Origin: Symbiodinium microadriaticum
Taxonomy: Eukaryota > Sar > Dinophyceae > Suessiales > Symbiodiniaceae
Direction: 5' to 3'
DNA: 64,000 nt
Assembly (NCBI GenBank): GCA_001939145.1
Contig: LSRX01001505.1
Location: 42,339-106,338, forward strand
The notes beneath the pieces were generated by a model. The model was not told the origin of the DNA. It ran no database searches and was given only the letters and a program-made list of their open reading frames with translations. Within the stretch, counting starts at the first letter, position 1; each line of letters opens with the position of its first letter. Positions 52,768 to 62,793 of this stretch are shown in pieces. Made by a program: the position numbers and the translations under genes.

Positions 52768-52877
52768 GGGGGTTTAGGGTTTAAGGTTGATAGGGTTTAG
52801 GGTTCTAGGGGTTTTAGGGTTTTAGGGGTTTTAGGGTTTAGGGTGTTAGGGTTTAGGGTTCAGGGTTTAGGGGTGAT
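52768..52877. repeat. Long telomere-like tract (TTTAGGG)
   Basis: About fifteen units, with AGGGTTTTAGGGGTTTTAGG sub-repeats. Confidence 0.9.
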
Positions 52878-53101
52878 AGGATGTACCAATAGGTTCAAGG
52901 TGGGCTCTGCTGGCAGCACGAATGATCCAAGCGCCAAGCGGGACATTGAACGACTATATCCCACGGGAAACTTTTCAGAGTTGAACCTCGATCCCTCGGC
53001 ACCCTCTTCATAGTTGAAACTCAAGCTCCAAAAACCTAAACGGAACCTTCCAAGATTCGCTGCGCCCCTGAAACTGTGCGCCGTAAACTGGCCAAATGTA
53101 G

Positions 53102-53441
53102 TTGCAGCTCTTTAACAGCCACGGAGCCACATCGCGCTCCTCTCGCAGTTGCCGTGCCTGTGTCGATACGGTCAGAGCTGAAGCGGAATCCCTGAAAGCT
53201 GCGCGAGATACCTGCGCATGTCACCTTGTGCGTATTCAGAACGCTTGGCTGAGCGTGTCGGGCCGGTTTACTTCAATTTCTGCACCCCCGCCACCCTCCA
53301 TCACCAGCTACGACGACGGGAACAGCAGCAACAGCGACCACGACAGCGGCATCACACAACCACTGCCGCCGGGGTTGCTGTTGCTGTTGGTGATGTTGCT
53401 GTGGGTGATGCTGCTGTTGGCTGCTGTTGCTGTTGTTTTTG

Positions 53442-53477
<36 letters not shown>

Positions 53478-53563
53478 CAGCAACCCCTCGTGCTCCGACT
53501 TGTGCTGCAGCTGCTGTCAGCGCCGCCGGCACCCGCACCAACCCCTGCCCCAGCGCCCCCAAC

Positions 53564-53608
<45 letters not shown>

Positions 53609-53698
53609 GCCCATCCTCATCGTCGTCGTCATCATCAATCACCATTACCCACGGTGCCACAACATGCTTCAACCATCACCTCGCCAGCATCGTCGTGA
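53102..53698 (+). CDS. Weak candidate exon or ORF, low-complexity
   Basis: At 198 codons this is the longest open frame in the window. The first 70 residues are of ordinary composition with three Cys. A hydrophobic stretch at about residues 95-117 (LLLLLVMLLWVMLL) could be a membrane segment but is encoded by the CTG-rich tract, and poly-Ala at about 118-128 and 156-170 comes from GCT/GCA repeats. Other frames across the repeats are also open (for example 53218-53742 plus and 53273-53638 minus). The locus is free of MITEs and telomere-like tracts from 52.9 to 54.65 kb, which is the only contextual support. Confidence 0.15.
53380..53607. repeat. CTG/CTT array and CAG array in inverted relation
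   Basis: Imperfect GTTGCTGTTGCTG repeats from about 53370, then perfect CTG units at 53444-53473, and perfect CAG units at 53565-53607. CTG and CAG arms about 90 bp apart can pair into a large hairpin. Confidence 0.92.
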
Positions 53699-53909
53699 TA
53701 CCCGAACGCCGCGCAGGGCTTCAGGTAGCTCAGTCAGCTTGAAATCCCAGCGCCGCAAGCCGTGAAGCCTCCGAAACTGAAATCGCCCCAGGTCTCACGA
53801 AAACCCCTTGAAACCCTACGTAGCTGCGCGAAAATCTACCCATGCATCCAAGGCCTGGGAGATGTCACGTTGAAGGGCGACCGCCTCAGCTTGCGACTCG
53901 GGCACTCAC

Positions 53910-54502
53910 TTGCGGCCAAGATTTCTCGGTAAAAAGAGGCTGTTCCTGTCAGCTTCTCCTAGACTCCTGGACGTCTGTGGCAGCTTCATTCCCGAAATTT
54001 TGACGGTTTCTTCCGGTTCTGATGGGCAAGGAACCTCGGTTGCACCTCAAGGCTCAGAACCGAAGTTGGTCTGCCTTTTTGTGTTTCGGAGGTCTGTCTC
54101 GCGGAGCATGAAGCGCTTCTTGAGTTCAAACATTGCAGGAAGGGCCATGCAAGCAAAGGCACAGTCTCTGTGGGCGCCGAGGACACAAGCACCTCTTCTG
54201 CAACGGCCTGGTCGATCAAGGGTGTTTTTTTCCTCTATGGGATCCTCGGTAAGCACATAAGAAACAGCGTCCAGGTTCTGGCCAAATCTTGCAAAAGGTA
54301 TGGCACCTAAGCTCGATGTGCGGTCCTCTCTTAGTTTACAAGCCCGAAATTGGGCTCTGTTCAGTGTTTTTCTGGGGTAGTAGGTGATGCTCCGGTTGAT
54401 GATTCTTGCACAGGTAGGTGAACTTCCCATCATCACAGTCACAGGGATTCCTGAATTTCTGGTTCGGTTTGCCAGGGGAAAGCGTGCAGATGAACCAGGT
54501 CT
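53910..54502 (+). CDS. Speculative two-exon model
   Basis: A 113-codon open stretch from an ATG at 53910 ends at a good splice donor (CCTCG then GTAAGC at 54249). A good acceptor (TGATTCTTGCACAG) ends at 54412, giving a 164-bp GT-AG intron in phase 0. The second exon would read VGELPIITVTGIPEFLVRF and on to a stop at about 54500. On the opposite strand an open frame (54047-54514 minus) and a Cys-rich frame (54336-54659 minus, with PCDCDDGKFTYLC) compete. No family recognised on either strand. This is inference from splice-like signals only. Confidence 0.12.
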
Positions 54503-54670
54503 GTGAAGCCACAATCCTAAACTCCTGCATAGTGCACGAAACTGTGACGCACCGTAGCGATTCAGCCTTGAGACAGCTGCCTGCCCTCCATACTCTCAAC
54601 TGCAATTGCTGAGACACCCCCTGCCAAACACTTGTGTCGAATACTTCATGGTTGAACATCTGGCTTAAAC

Positions 54671-54767
54671 CTAGGAGTACCCTAGCCCAAAAAAGGTTAA
54701 CCTTTTAAACTATAGTAGGATTATATGAGCCCCAAAAGGTTAAAGGTTAACCTACTCAGCCCCTGAG
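54671..54767. mobile_element. MITE family F, copy 6
   Basis: CTAGGAGTACCCTAG left arm (GGGCTG deleted) and CCTACTCAGCCCCTGAG right arm. Bracketed by TAAAC at 54666-54670 and TAAAA at 54768-54772, a 5-bp duplication with one mismatch. Confidence 0.87.
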
Positions 54768-54772
54768 TAAAA

Positions 54773-55606
54773 GAGACATCGACCCCGAACTGCTTCATGC
54801 TTCCATCTCAATCCTTGTCTCGGGAAGTAGCTCTTTACTTGGCATAACTTTGCCACAACCAGGAGTTCCTGTCCCTCGTCCGAAGCCGTAGATATTGGTG
54901 CGATACCGGCTGTTACACAAGCGGTTGTTCTACAAAAGTCAGGGTCTCGGTGCTTTTTTTGAGATAAGGTCCAAGTCCTAGCATTTTCTGGCAGATAGGA
55001 TCCATCCAGAATCTAGAGCCCGTGCCTCCGGGACATGCGTGGCATCCCCAAGAGAATCAGTACTTCTCGCGCCTTCATGATGTCGTGAGCCTTTGTCTCA
55101 CTCACGGGCTGCGTCAGAAACTCTCGATCATCAAAGATGTCGATGACCTGCCAGGCTTTTTTGGCCTTAGGTTCTCAAAACCGGGGGGCGACTCAAAATC
55201 CGCACATAGCTGCAAGTCTACAAGCCCCTGCAGGTCTGCGAGGAAAGCCCTTGGCTGGCTTTCAATTTCAGGGGTTGCGCAAAAAAGGCATCACCTTTTT
55301 ACATTTTTTGCAGGGCAGAACTACAAGAACTTCGTACAGTTATTGATCAAAAGTATCTTTTTTACATGTTATAAAGCTTGATTCTGGCACCTTCTGCACT
55401 TATGGAAGACAAGGCCGGCTTGCAGTGTAGGGCTGGCGCCAAATCCTGAAGCTTGACATGACCATAGCTCAAGTCTCCCGTTACGTGTTACGTAGGTCCT
55501 ACCTACATCTTATCGGAGAACCCACCAACGCTCATCTTTCCTTTAAATCAGATACCCCCCCCTCCCCTACAATATGCAAACCCCTTGTGACACCAGCATG
55601 CAGCTT
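54773..55606. other. Unique non-coding stretch
   Basis: A 119-codon plus frame (55022-55381) is mostly of ordinary composition and A/T-richer at its end. No domain recognised. Confidence 0.4.
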
Positions 55607-55633
55607 AACCCTAAACCCTAAACCCTAAACCCG
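55607..55633. repeat. Telomere-like tract (CCCTAAA)
   Basis: Four perfect units. Confidence 0.82.
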
Positions 55634-55702
55634 CGGAGAGATCTTCCTGTCTGCGTGATATATGGCGCCTGCAAAGTGTTTCCCTCGGGTTGCAAGCCAA
55701 GC

Positions 55703-55785
55703 GGGAATCAGCTACAGACAACGCCCGCATGGGGGAGTTTAGGGTTTAGGGCTTAGGGGAATCATCTACAGACAACACCCCAATG
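55703..55785 (+). repeat. Telomere-like tract between 29-bp imperfect direct repeats
   Basis: GGGAATCAGCTACAGACAAC (from 55703) and GGGAATCATCTACAGACAAC (from 55757) extend to 29 bp with about 25 matches. The 25 bp between them is GGGGAGTTTAGGGTTTAGGG plus CTTAG. Confidence 0.9.
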
Positions 55786-55954
55786 ACTTGCATTGAAACT
55801 GTGTGAGGCACTCCCTGCTTAAAACCTCTGCGCCTCCATTTCGTTGGCCATATCTGCGGTGGCGGAAACACGGCGCAGGGGTGTACTCCTCTGCAACCCA
55901 GAGAGTGGGATCATCTCTTGTCCAGTATCCTAGCGAAGCTGAAAGTCAACCTTT

Positions 55955-56086
55955 GGGAATATGCAGGGATTCCAGTATTCCTTCATTAAGGAACATACCT
56001 TAAATCTTATTAGGGTTCCTATTAAAATTTAAGGTATATTCCTTAATCGAGGGATATTGGGGTCTCGGGGAATATGCAGGGATTCC
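55955..56086. mobile_element. MITE family D copy bracketed by a perfect 19-bp direct repeat
   Basis: GGGAATATGCAGGGATTCC lies at 55955-55973 and again at 56068-56086. Between them is a family D element whose outermost CCCAGAGA is missing on the left (CAGTATTCCTTCATTAAGG) and whose right end reads GGGGTCTCG. Confidence 0.88.
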
Positions 56087-56201
56087 CGTTACCCCAAGAA
56101 GATTGAAGGATACTTACTCTAGAGGGTAACCAAGAAACCCTTCATCTCCCAATGGCAACCCGAAATACAGGAGCGGCTCGTCAGACTCCAAGGAAGTTAA
56201 C

Positions 56202-56241
56202 GCTGACATGAGGGTTCATAAGTCATGAGCCCTTATGTCAG
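56202..56241. repeat. Small hairpin
   Basis: TGACATGAGGGTTCATAAG pairs imperfectly with TCATGAGCCCTTATGTCA. Single copy in the window. Confidence 0.6.
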
Positions 56242-56273
56242 GTCTTTTGATACTCTTGACTGAAGGACTCAAG

Positions 56274-56382
56274 CCCAGAGACTCCAATATTCCTCAGTTA
56301 AGGAATATACCTTAAATCTTACTAGGGTTCCTATTATGATTTAAGGTATATTCCTCAGTTAAGGGATATTGGAGTCTCTGGG
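56274..56382. mobile_element. MITE family D, copy 9
   Basis: CCCAGAGACTCCAATATTCC and GATATTGGAGTCTCTGGG arms are perfect. Both inner arms have CAGTTAAGG in place of TTAATTAAGG. Confidence 0.89.
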
Positions 56383-56656
56383 ACCTTGATCTTCTTTGCC
56401 GGGCTCCGTATATGCTGTCTGCATCCTCCGTGCAGGCAGAGGGTGGAGCCTGAAACATCAAACTACGCCAATTCGTGGTGATGAAGACCTCTACATACAC
56501 GCCGAACACCCAAGACAGCTGAAGGGTACCTGAAACCCCAAGAACTCAAAGCCAAAGAATCGGTTCTTGACCTTGGGTTTGGGGTTTCAGCATTTAGGGC
56601 CCAGGATTGTGATACTGCTACGTACTTACTGAGCCTGAATCACAGAGGTTTCGGGT

Positions 56657-56722
56657 TTAGGGCTTATGGTTTTAGGGTTTAGGGTCTATGGTTTTAGGGT
56701 TTATGGTTTTAGGGTTTAGGGG
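56657..56722. repeat. Telomere-like tract with a TATGGTTTTAGGGTTTAGGG sub-repeat
   Basis: CTTATGGTTTTAGGGTTTAG and variants recur three times with periods of about 14-21 bp. Confidence 0.85.
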
Positions 56723-56850
56723 AGGTACCCAGGAGTCGGAATGCCCGAAAGTCCTCCTGGCGCGTACTGCGCGATGTAGCTCCTACCGCTCGGGGGAGGC
56801 TTGCGATCTTCCCCGGAAGCTTTCAAGCCCACAAGGGCCAAAGATCCGAG

Positions 56851-56957
56851 TACTATAGGGGCCTAATTAGAATAGGGTTTTGGGGTATACAATACTATAT
56901 AATTATAATAAGGAACCCCCAAGACAGTGTAGGTAATTTATTAAGGCCCCTACATTA
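56851..56957. mobile_element. MITE family E, copy 7
   Basis: CTATAGGGGCCTAATTAGAA and TTATTAAGGCCCCTACATTA arms. Confidence 0.86.
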
Positions 56958-57041
56958 CTGTGCTACAAGGGCTCCGGTCCAGGTTTGTGTTCGGCTCTTA
57001 CTTCGATTTAGGACTGAAGGGCCCGACTAAAGCCTTGAACT

Positions 57042-57066
57042 CGAGGTTTAGGGTTTAGGGTTTAGC
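57042..57066. repeat. Telomere-like tract (TTTAGGG)
   Basis: Three units ending TTTAGCG. Confidence 0.75.
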
Positions 57067-57222
57067 GACGCCCGCATTGCAGATCTGCTCCTACTATCTT
57101 CTTGCTTTTTGCCAGTATGCTCGCGAGAGATGCATGGCTGTCAGACCCTGCTTGTTGCGCTGCTTCCTATTATCATTGGTTGTTGCTGTGCTCATCCTTG
57201 CTCCGTTTGCTCTTGCTAATGC

Positions 57223-57230
57223 CTCTCCCT

Positions 57231-57266
<36 letters not shown>
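57223..57266. repeat. (TCCC)n-(TC)n microsatellite
   Basis: CTCCCTCCCTCCC followed by about sixteen TC units. Confidence 0.93.
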
Positions 57267-57268
<2 letters not shown>

Positions 57269-57572
57269 AAGCACGCCGTCTTTGCTTCTTAGATTACTGC
57301 TGCTGATCTCTTCTTCCCTGTTGTTGGTGACCCGGAGCAGCAGGAGGAGGAGCTTGAGAAGGAGACATGATGCTATAGTGCCGGGTGCCGGCTGCACCTT
57401 ATCTTGTGAATAACAAATGCTGGTGTGACTGTGTGCCGAGGAGCGTTGACCGTCTTACCCCGGTCGCTGGACTTAGGCAATCCTCCTGCGAGGCGTCCGT
57501 CTCCCAAAGTAGTGCCCCCGCGCCGCCCCAGTTCTGGACGTCAGGCTCGGCTGATGGTGTGTTTGAGTCCCA

Positions 57573-57674
57573 GAGGGTCCAAGTACCCAACTAGTAGGGT
57601 TTTCGGTTCCAGAATCCACACTCTGAATGGTTTTTGGACCTTGGAACCCTACTATTTGGGTACTTGGACCCTTA
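57573..57674. mobile_element. Single-copy palindrome M, MITE-like
   Basis: AGGGTCCAAGTACCCAACTA with GTAGGGTTTTCGGTTCCA pairs with TGGAACCCTACTATTTGG and GTACTTGGACCCT. Same size and architecture as families A to J, but only one copy is present here. Confidence 0.7.
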
Positions 57675-58360
57675 GAGATTGTACTTGTAGATTGCCGGAG
57701 CTATGTAGGAAAATGGCAACATGAGACAGAACGTGGTGGGCAGGTTCATTATCGTTCCGGATGCCAGGATCTAGTTAATCTAGTTTGCAACACGGGGTTT
57801 CTGGATTGGATGGTTTGGGGTCTTCATGTGCAGGGATGCTCGCTTTGGCCACAAGGGTTCGGCATGTTTGTCTCCGATGTGCTGTCGAGCTATCCCCAAA
57901 GACGTCAGAAGACGGCTAAATGAAACCCCGAAGCCCTCACACGACCATCAATTCAAGGATTTAGGGTGGAGGATGGTATTGCGCTTATGACTTGCTAGGT
58001 CCGGCCAGGACTTTGGGTTTTGTTGGATACGGCGTTCTTAAGGGACTTGTTCAAGATATCTTAATAGCGCCGCCTGCGCGTGGACCTCCCATGATAAGAG
58101 GTTGGTCAAAAAACTGCAACGTCTGGATATGTACGGCTGAAGGACCTTCGTTGTCAAGTTCGCACTTCTAAGGAAGAGCACCTTAATTTAGTGTTTCATG
58201 TGCTGAGAGCTTGGCCTAGTTTCGGTTTGGGGTTTGGCGTTTGATCCAGGTTTACACAGGCCTGCGTAACAGCCCTTGAAAAGAGAGCTTCTAACAGCCA
58301 TGCCATCTTGCCCCAAACAATGGCAGCACACCTTTTTCGGGATTCATTTTCTTATTGGCA
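57675..58360. other. Unique non-coding stretch
   Basis: A 98-codon plus frame begins inside palindrome M (57627-57923) and another starts just before it (57425-57724). No recognised product. Confidence 0.4.
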
Positions 58361-58408
58361 AACTGTGGCGTGGGTTTCCCTAAACCCTAAACCCTCAACT
58401 GTGGTCTG
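58361..58408 (+). repeat. Short telomere-like tract between 12-bp imperfect direct repeats
   Basis: AACTGTGGCGTG (58361) and AACTGTGGTCTG (58397) flank GGTTTCCCTAAACCCTAAAC plus CCTC. Confidence 0.65.
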
Positions 58409-58920
58409 CTTTCGCGCAGAGGTGGAAGGCCTTCGACGGCTTTTGAAAGGCTGCCTCCACTTCCCGGTACACCTGGTTTAGGAAGGGTCTTGGGTTTAGG
58501 TGGTGCCACGTCGATGGACTATCGTCCCAGCACCACACGAAATAACATACCATGCCGAGAACAATGACAATGATAAGCAAAGCTGGCTTAGCAGTACAAA
58601 CATGGCCTGTCCTGTCAATGCAATATTGTACAGTAATGTATCTGATAGAAGATGCAGTACTCGAAAACGAAATCGCACAATGTGTGTTCACAATTCAATT
58701 AAGTCAGATTCGATACACGTTATGCGACATCCAGTTAGATGCAGAAGATTGGGCGTAGGCTTGGCGGTGATTCCAACCTCTACAACCAACTATTGGGTTC
58801 TAGTCACGGAAACTGCTGCAAGCTGTACTACAGCGAGAAGCTTGCGCTAACGTAACTGCATCATGGTTGCTTTCGAATTGTTAAAAATTCCCGCAAAGAC
58901 ACCCAAGTTTCGGCTACATA
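58409..58920. other. Unique non-coding stretch
   Basis: Frames 58500-58850 plus (116 codons) and 58395-58691 minus (98 codons) overlap. Neither is recognised. Confidence 0.4.
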
Positions 58921-59014
58921 CTAGAGGGGCTTGTTGTTGTGGTTATAGGGGCTTCTTATTATAATTATAGCAACATATACCCGAAAACGCGATGCTAATT
59001 GTTTAAGGCCCCTA
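58921..59014. mobile_element. MITE family E, short variant copy 1
   Basis: CTAGAGGGGCTTGTTG and TTTAAGGCCCCTAG arms with core ATTATAGCAACATATACCC. Shares its core with the copy at 59161. Confidence 0.8.
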
Positions 59015-59020
59015 GAATAT

Positions 59021-59133
59021 CCAGAGACTCCAATATCCCTTAATTAAGGAATATACCTTAAAACTTACTAGGGGTTCCTATAATTATCATTTAAGGTATA
59101 TTCCTTAATTAAGGGATATTGGGCTCTCTCGGG
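59021..59133. mobile_element. MITE family D between two family E variant copies
   Basis: CCAGAGACTCCAATATCCCT and GGATATTGGGCTCTCTCGGG arms. Six bases separate it from the upstream E copy. Confidence 0.87.
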
Positions 59134-59160
59134 TTATCTGAGCTCCAAGACTTCTGTCTT

Positions 59161-59231
59161 ATAGGGGCTTCATACTATAACTATAGCAACATATACCCCA
59201 AAAACCCGACGCTAATTCTTCAGGCCCCTAG
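59161..59231. mobile_element. MITE family E, short variant copy 2
   Basis: ATAGGGGCTTCATACTATAA left half, core TATAGCAACATATACCCC, and TTCAGGCCCCTAG right end. Confidence 0.8.
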
Positions 59232-59337
59232 ATCCTCTGGCTCCAAGGACTTCTCTGTTTCTTCTAACAAACCTGGCCTCGGAGAGATTCTGGTGGAAGG
59301 ACTCACCAAAGCCTTCCTGAAAAGCAGCGTCTCGGAT

Positions 59338-59395
59338 TTCATGAGATAGAAGAGGGTTGAGGGTTTAGGGTTTAGGGTTCGTGAGATATAAGAAG
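59338..59395 (+). repeat. Telomere-like tract between 18-bp imperfect direct repeats
   Basis: TTCATGAGATAGAAGAGG (59338) and TTCGTGAGATATAAGAAGG (59378) flank GTTGAGGGTTTAGGGTTTAG. Confidence 0.82.
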
Positions 59396-59543
59396 GCCTA
59401 AGATAGGGCTCAAAACACGTGCTACTACCGTGCCCCTTTGGGCCCAAATTATAGCTCTACAATAAACAAACCTGTGTCCCGAAGTCCGACTCCCTGCAAA
59501 ATATCTAGCCCTCAAGCTAGCAGTTCCGGGATCGGGGCTCGGG

Positions 59544-59656
59544 TACCCAGAGACTCCAAGATCCCTTAATTAAGGAACATACCTGAAATTAAAATAGGAA
59601 CCCTAAGAAGATCTAAGGTAAATTCCTTAATTACGGGATAATGGAGTGTCTGGGTA
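59544..59656. mobile_element. MITE family D, copy 11
   Basis: TACCCAGAGACTCCAAGATC and TAATGGAGTGTCTGGGTA arms, with TA on both sides. Confidence 0.87.
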
Positions 59657-59769
59657 TTTGGAGGTTCTCTTTTCAAGGCCTCACAGGATGAGATGGCCCC
59701 ATGGCCGGAATTTTAGGGCCTTTTGGGGGAAAGCAAGGAACCCTTGAGAGGCCCTGAATACCCTAGAAC

Positions 59770-59842
59770 CTGGACCCCTAAAAACCCTAAGCCCTCGAAA
59801 CCTAAGCCCTAAACCCTAAAAGCCCTAAGCCCCTGAAACCCT
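59770..59842. repeat. Telomere-like tract (CCCTAAA)
   Basis: About ten degenerate units, CCCTAAGCCC and CCCTGAAACC variants. Confidence 0.8.
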
Positions 59843-60134
59843 CAACGAGAACCGACCTGCATCCCCAAAGTTGGAGGGGCCTCGGATTCCGGGACTTGGG
59901 CTCAGACGGTCTGTGCCCATCCGGCTTCGGTGCAAGAGGCACCAAGACGAAAAAAGGGAAGTCGCAGTCACATTCACGTATTGGTCCGAAGCCAAGAACA
60001 TAGCTTCGCAACTGCAACAAGTACCATACAGAATGCGAGCGTACGCGCCCTCAGCTCCCCTCAAGTCCGAAGTCCTGGTTCCATGCAAGCTGTAGCGCTG
60101 TGAATAAGCGCGTTTTCCTGTGCGAAGGTGAATC

Positions 60135-60183
60135 ACCCTAAACCCTAAACCCTAAAAGGCCCTAAACCCTAAACCCTAAACCA
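60135..60183. repeat. Telomere-like tract (CCCTAAA)
   Basis: Two groups of three perfect units separated by AAGG. Confidence 0.87.
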
Positions 60184-60298
60184 AAATGGAAACCCAAGAG
60201 CCAGACCCCAAGCCCTAAGCGATTCCAAGTAGGCTCCCGCCTCTACGCGACTCGAGCTTCAAAAAAATCTCCAAAGCCTCACCTGGTACGCATATCTG

Positions 60299-60412
60299 TA
60301 CTTGGAGGTTCATGGGGAGTTATAAGTGGGGTTATAAGTCCCCTAATATGGGTTATAACTATAGTTACGCTACTTATAACCCCACTTATAACTACCCATG
60401 AACCTCCAAGTA
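60299..60412. mobile_element. MITE family B, copy 16
   Basis: Near-consensus full-length copy with TA at both edges. Differences are a G for T in GGGGAGTTATAAG and a G for C in TTACGC. Confidence 0.9.
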
Positions 60413-60726
60413 ACAACAAGTTTGAACCGCGAAACCCGCCTGGGCTGTGCGCGTCGCAGCCTTCGCAAGCTGCCAGTACTCATCCTCCTCCATCTTCCTA
60501 GGCTGCGAGGTGCATTTGGGGGCTTAGGGTTGAGGGGTTTGGGGTTTAGGGCTTCTTTTTTGAGTGGTTGAGGAGGGCCTCATAGTATCAAAGCCTGACG
60601 ATCTTTTGGCCCCGAATGTACTTATACTTCATCCCAGCTGTAACCTTGGTCTCTCGGAGCACAGACAGATGTGTTGCGTAGCAACGTCTCGAGCCTGAGG
60701 TTTCCTGGCTAGAAGTTTAGATGTGC
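60413..60726. other. Unique stretch with a degenerate G-rich telomere-like patch
   Basis: GGGGGCTTAGGGTTGAGGGG at about 60517-60561 resembles TTTAGGG units. Otherwise unremarkable. Confidence 0.5.
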
Positions 60727-60825
60727 AAGTCTCCATTGTGGTTCCTTTTTTGGGGTTTAACCAACTGTATGTTGAGGAACCTAAAAGCTAACCCCAAAAA
60801 GGAACTACAATGGAGACTTTAGGTA
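60727..60825. mobile_element. MITE family A, copy 7 (inverted core)
   Basis: AAGTCTCCATTGTGGTTCC left arm without the CTACCTAT end. The right arm CAATGGAGACTTTAGGTA is complete. Confidence 0.84.
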
Positions 60826-61427
60826 CAAGTCTGATACACGCGATGATGTACGCGTGCAGGCTGGCTTAGATACTGCCTGATGCAGAGACAAGCATGAGTC
60901 GAAGTGGGGCAAGACGTTAATATAGATGCCAATGCTGCCAGGAAGCAGGCAATACTCCAGGGCACAGAAGAAGGCGCTGGCGAGCGAAAGGGTAGACGAG
61001 GAGTTCTGCCTGCATCGTCGGGTAGACGTGAGCACGGTATCGGGAGTTTGAAATCCAAGCGCTGCAAGCCTCGAGATCCTATAGCCAAGAACGCTCAATG
61101 CTGCGAGTCTTTGATCCCCAAAATCCAAAAACCCGAGTGAACAGCTCTTACTCACCCCTGACCCTGTACTCCAACGGCCCAGGGCTTTTCTTTTGGGGAG
61201 ATCCAAGGCTTCGGCTACCCGCTTCCCTGCTGAAGCCCAGGCAAGAAACACTAGATCACGACCATTCCGTCCTGACTACACTCGTGGAGTACTGGGGAGA
61301 TCTGTATGTCGCCATTGCTCTGCATTGTTAAGCTGCGACTGTTGCATCCGAACCGCTAGAAAAGTCGATGCAAGTTCTCATCTCCCCCGAGTTTCACCCG
61401 GGAAGGGCTGGTACGTCACCAGAGAGT
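60826..61427. other. Unique non-coding stretch
   Basis: A 148-codon minus frame (60805-61251) overlaps an 89-codon minus frame in another phase and a 78-codon plus frame (60904-61140). The first includes the end of a MITE, so it is not credible as a gene. Confidence 0.4.
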
Positions 61428-61541
61428 TCCTTAAGGACGAAATGAACCCTAAACGGGTTTAAGGTTCATATACCATATCGGGGGATTATAGTATAAGGGT
61501 ACTAAGGCCCCCTACTTTTAAGGGTCATGTCGTCCCTAAGC
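61428..61541. mobile_element. MITE family G, copy 3
   Basis: TCCTTAAGGACGAAATGAAC and GGTCATGTCGTCCCTAAG arms. Core AAACGGGTTTAAGGTTCATA. Confidence 0.87.
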
Positions 61542-61659
61542 TTCAGCCACCAACGAGGTGATTTACTCATCCAGGGGTCTAGGGAATTCTCCTTTGACGG
61601 CATTTTTTCCCAAGCGGAACCTCGCAGCCTCCAAACCTACCAAACGCACAATGCTGGGT

Positions 61660-61711
61660 TTATAGGGTGTTTAGGGTTTATAGGGCTTAGAGGGTTTATA
61701 GGGTTTAGGGT
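61660..61711. repeat. Telomere-like tract with TATAGGG units
   Basis: Alternating GGTTTATAGGG and GTTTAGGG units. Confidence 0.8.
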
Positions 61712-62727
61712 ACTAAACTCACGGAAACTGAAGACTGCCATATCGCGGCACCGGACCGCGGGTAGCAGTATAGACACCACCCATCCCAAATTCCCTGACA
61801 CCTGAGCTCGAGCTATACGACCGGGCACCCTCTGTTCCGAAATCCCGGCACCCGAAACCGAAGCCAGAATCCTTCTTTTCTCAACCCGAAATCAGTTTCT
61901 GGGGCCCTTGCGGCCGGAAGTAGACGCCCGGGACTCGACCTCATGTTGCGGCTTCTTGGCGCTTGTGGCTGAGATCGGACGGTTTACTGAGGGGAACTAA
62001 AGCTTAAGAGTGGGAAAATATATAGAGATGAGATTTAACCGAACAAGGTTAGGTATCAAGGGTTGCCTACACTACTACTAAGTTTACTGGCTTCTCAAGC
62101 GTCTCTCCAAGTCTCATCTTTTGGATGATCTTGACGCCTTAAACCCTAAACCCAAGCCTGAAACTCTGAGCTGCCCGACTTCACTTAGGGGCCAGGACAG
62201 TTAGGAGAGGGCTTGCGGGGGGGGGGGTCATGCAGGGACGATAGGGCTGATGCTTCTTCGCATATCCTTAAGCCTCCACCCAAGGCGATATCGGGCCCTT
62301 GCGGAGTCGAATAATAATAAGATTCCCTGAGAGGGTCCGATGAAGCATTATCTAGAAAACCTCGGACCCGAAGCCTATGTAATCCCTAAGGGAAAAAACA
62401 GCTCTGTCTGCTGCACCTGCTAGTCTGTCTAGCAAAGCCTTCTAGATCTTTTCTCCTAGAGGTCAAGTTGAACCATCATCAGCAACAAAAGCCCTCTTCT
62501 CACGTCTCCTTGACTTGTCCTAATTAGGTCTATGCTCGTTGCAGGTACTAGTACTACAACCCTAAACCGCCCTAGACCCTAAAACCCAAAACCACTACAT
62601 CCGTGTTGATCATGGTTCCTTATTGCCCAAGCCCATGGCCCAAAGCACCAACTGCACAGCCGCACGTCGGCACCTCTGCTCTTCGGAGGATCTAGGTGTT
62701 GTACACTTTGTGCTAGGGCTGTAGCCA
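61712..62727. other. Unique stretch with a possible family E relic
   Basis: TTAGGGGCCAGGACAGTTAG at 62185-62204 resembles an E left arm and is followed by a G10 run near 62217. Short CCTAAAC patches occur at 62137-62154 and 62558-62592. No gene supported. Confidence 0.45.
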
Positions 62728-62793
62728 GGTTTAGGGTTTAGGGTTTAGGGTTTTGGGGTTTTGGGGTTAGTGTTGTACGCTTTGTGCCTGGGG
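62696..62793 (+). repeat. Telomere-like tract between 18-bp direct repeats
   Basis: GTGTTGTACACTTTGTGC (62696) and GTGTTGTACGCTTTGTGC (62770) match at 17 of 18 bases. Between them are CTGTAGCCAGG and about five TTTAGGG/TTTTGGGG units. Confidence 0.9.

Noticed and set aside
53726-53760. GGTAGCTCAGTC resembling a tRNA D-arm
   Set aside because: The remaining tRNA elements (anticodon arm, TTCGA loop, acceptor pairing) are absent.
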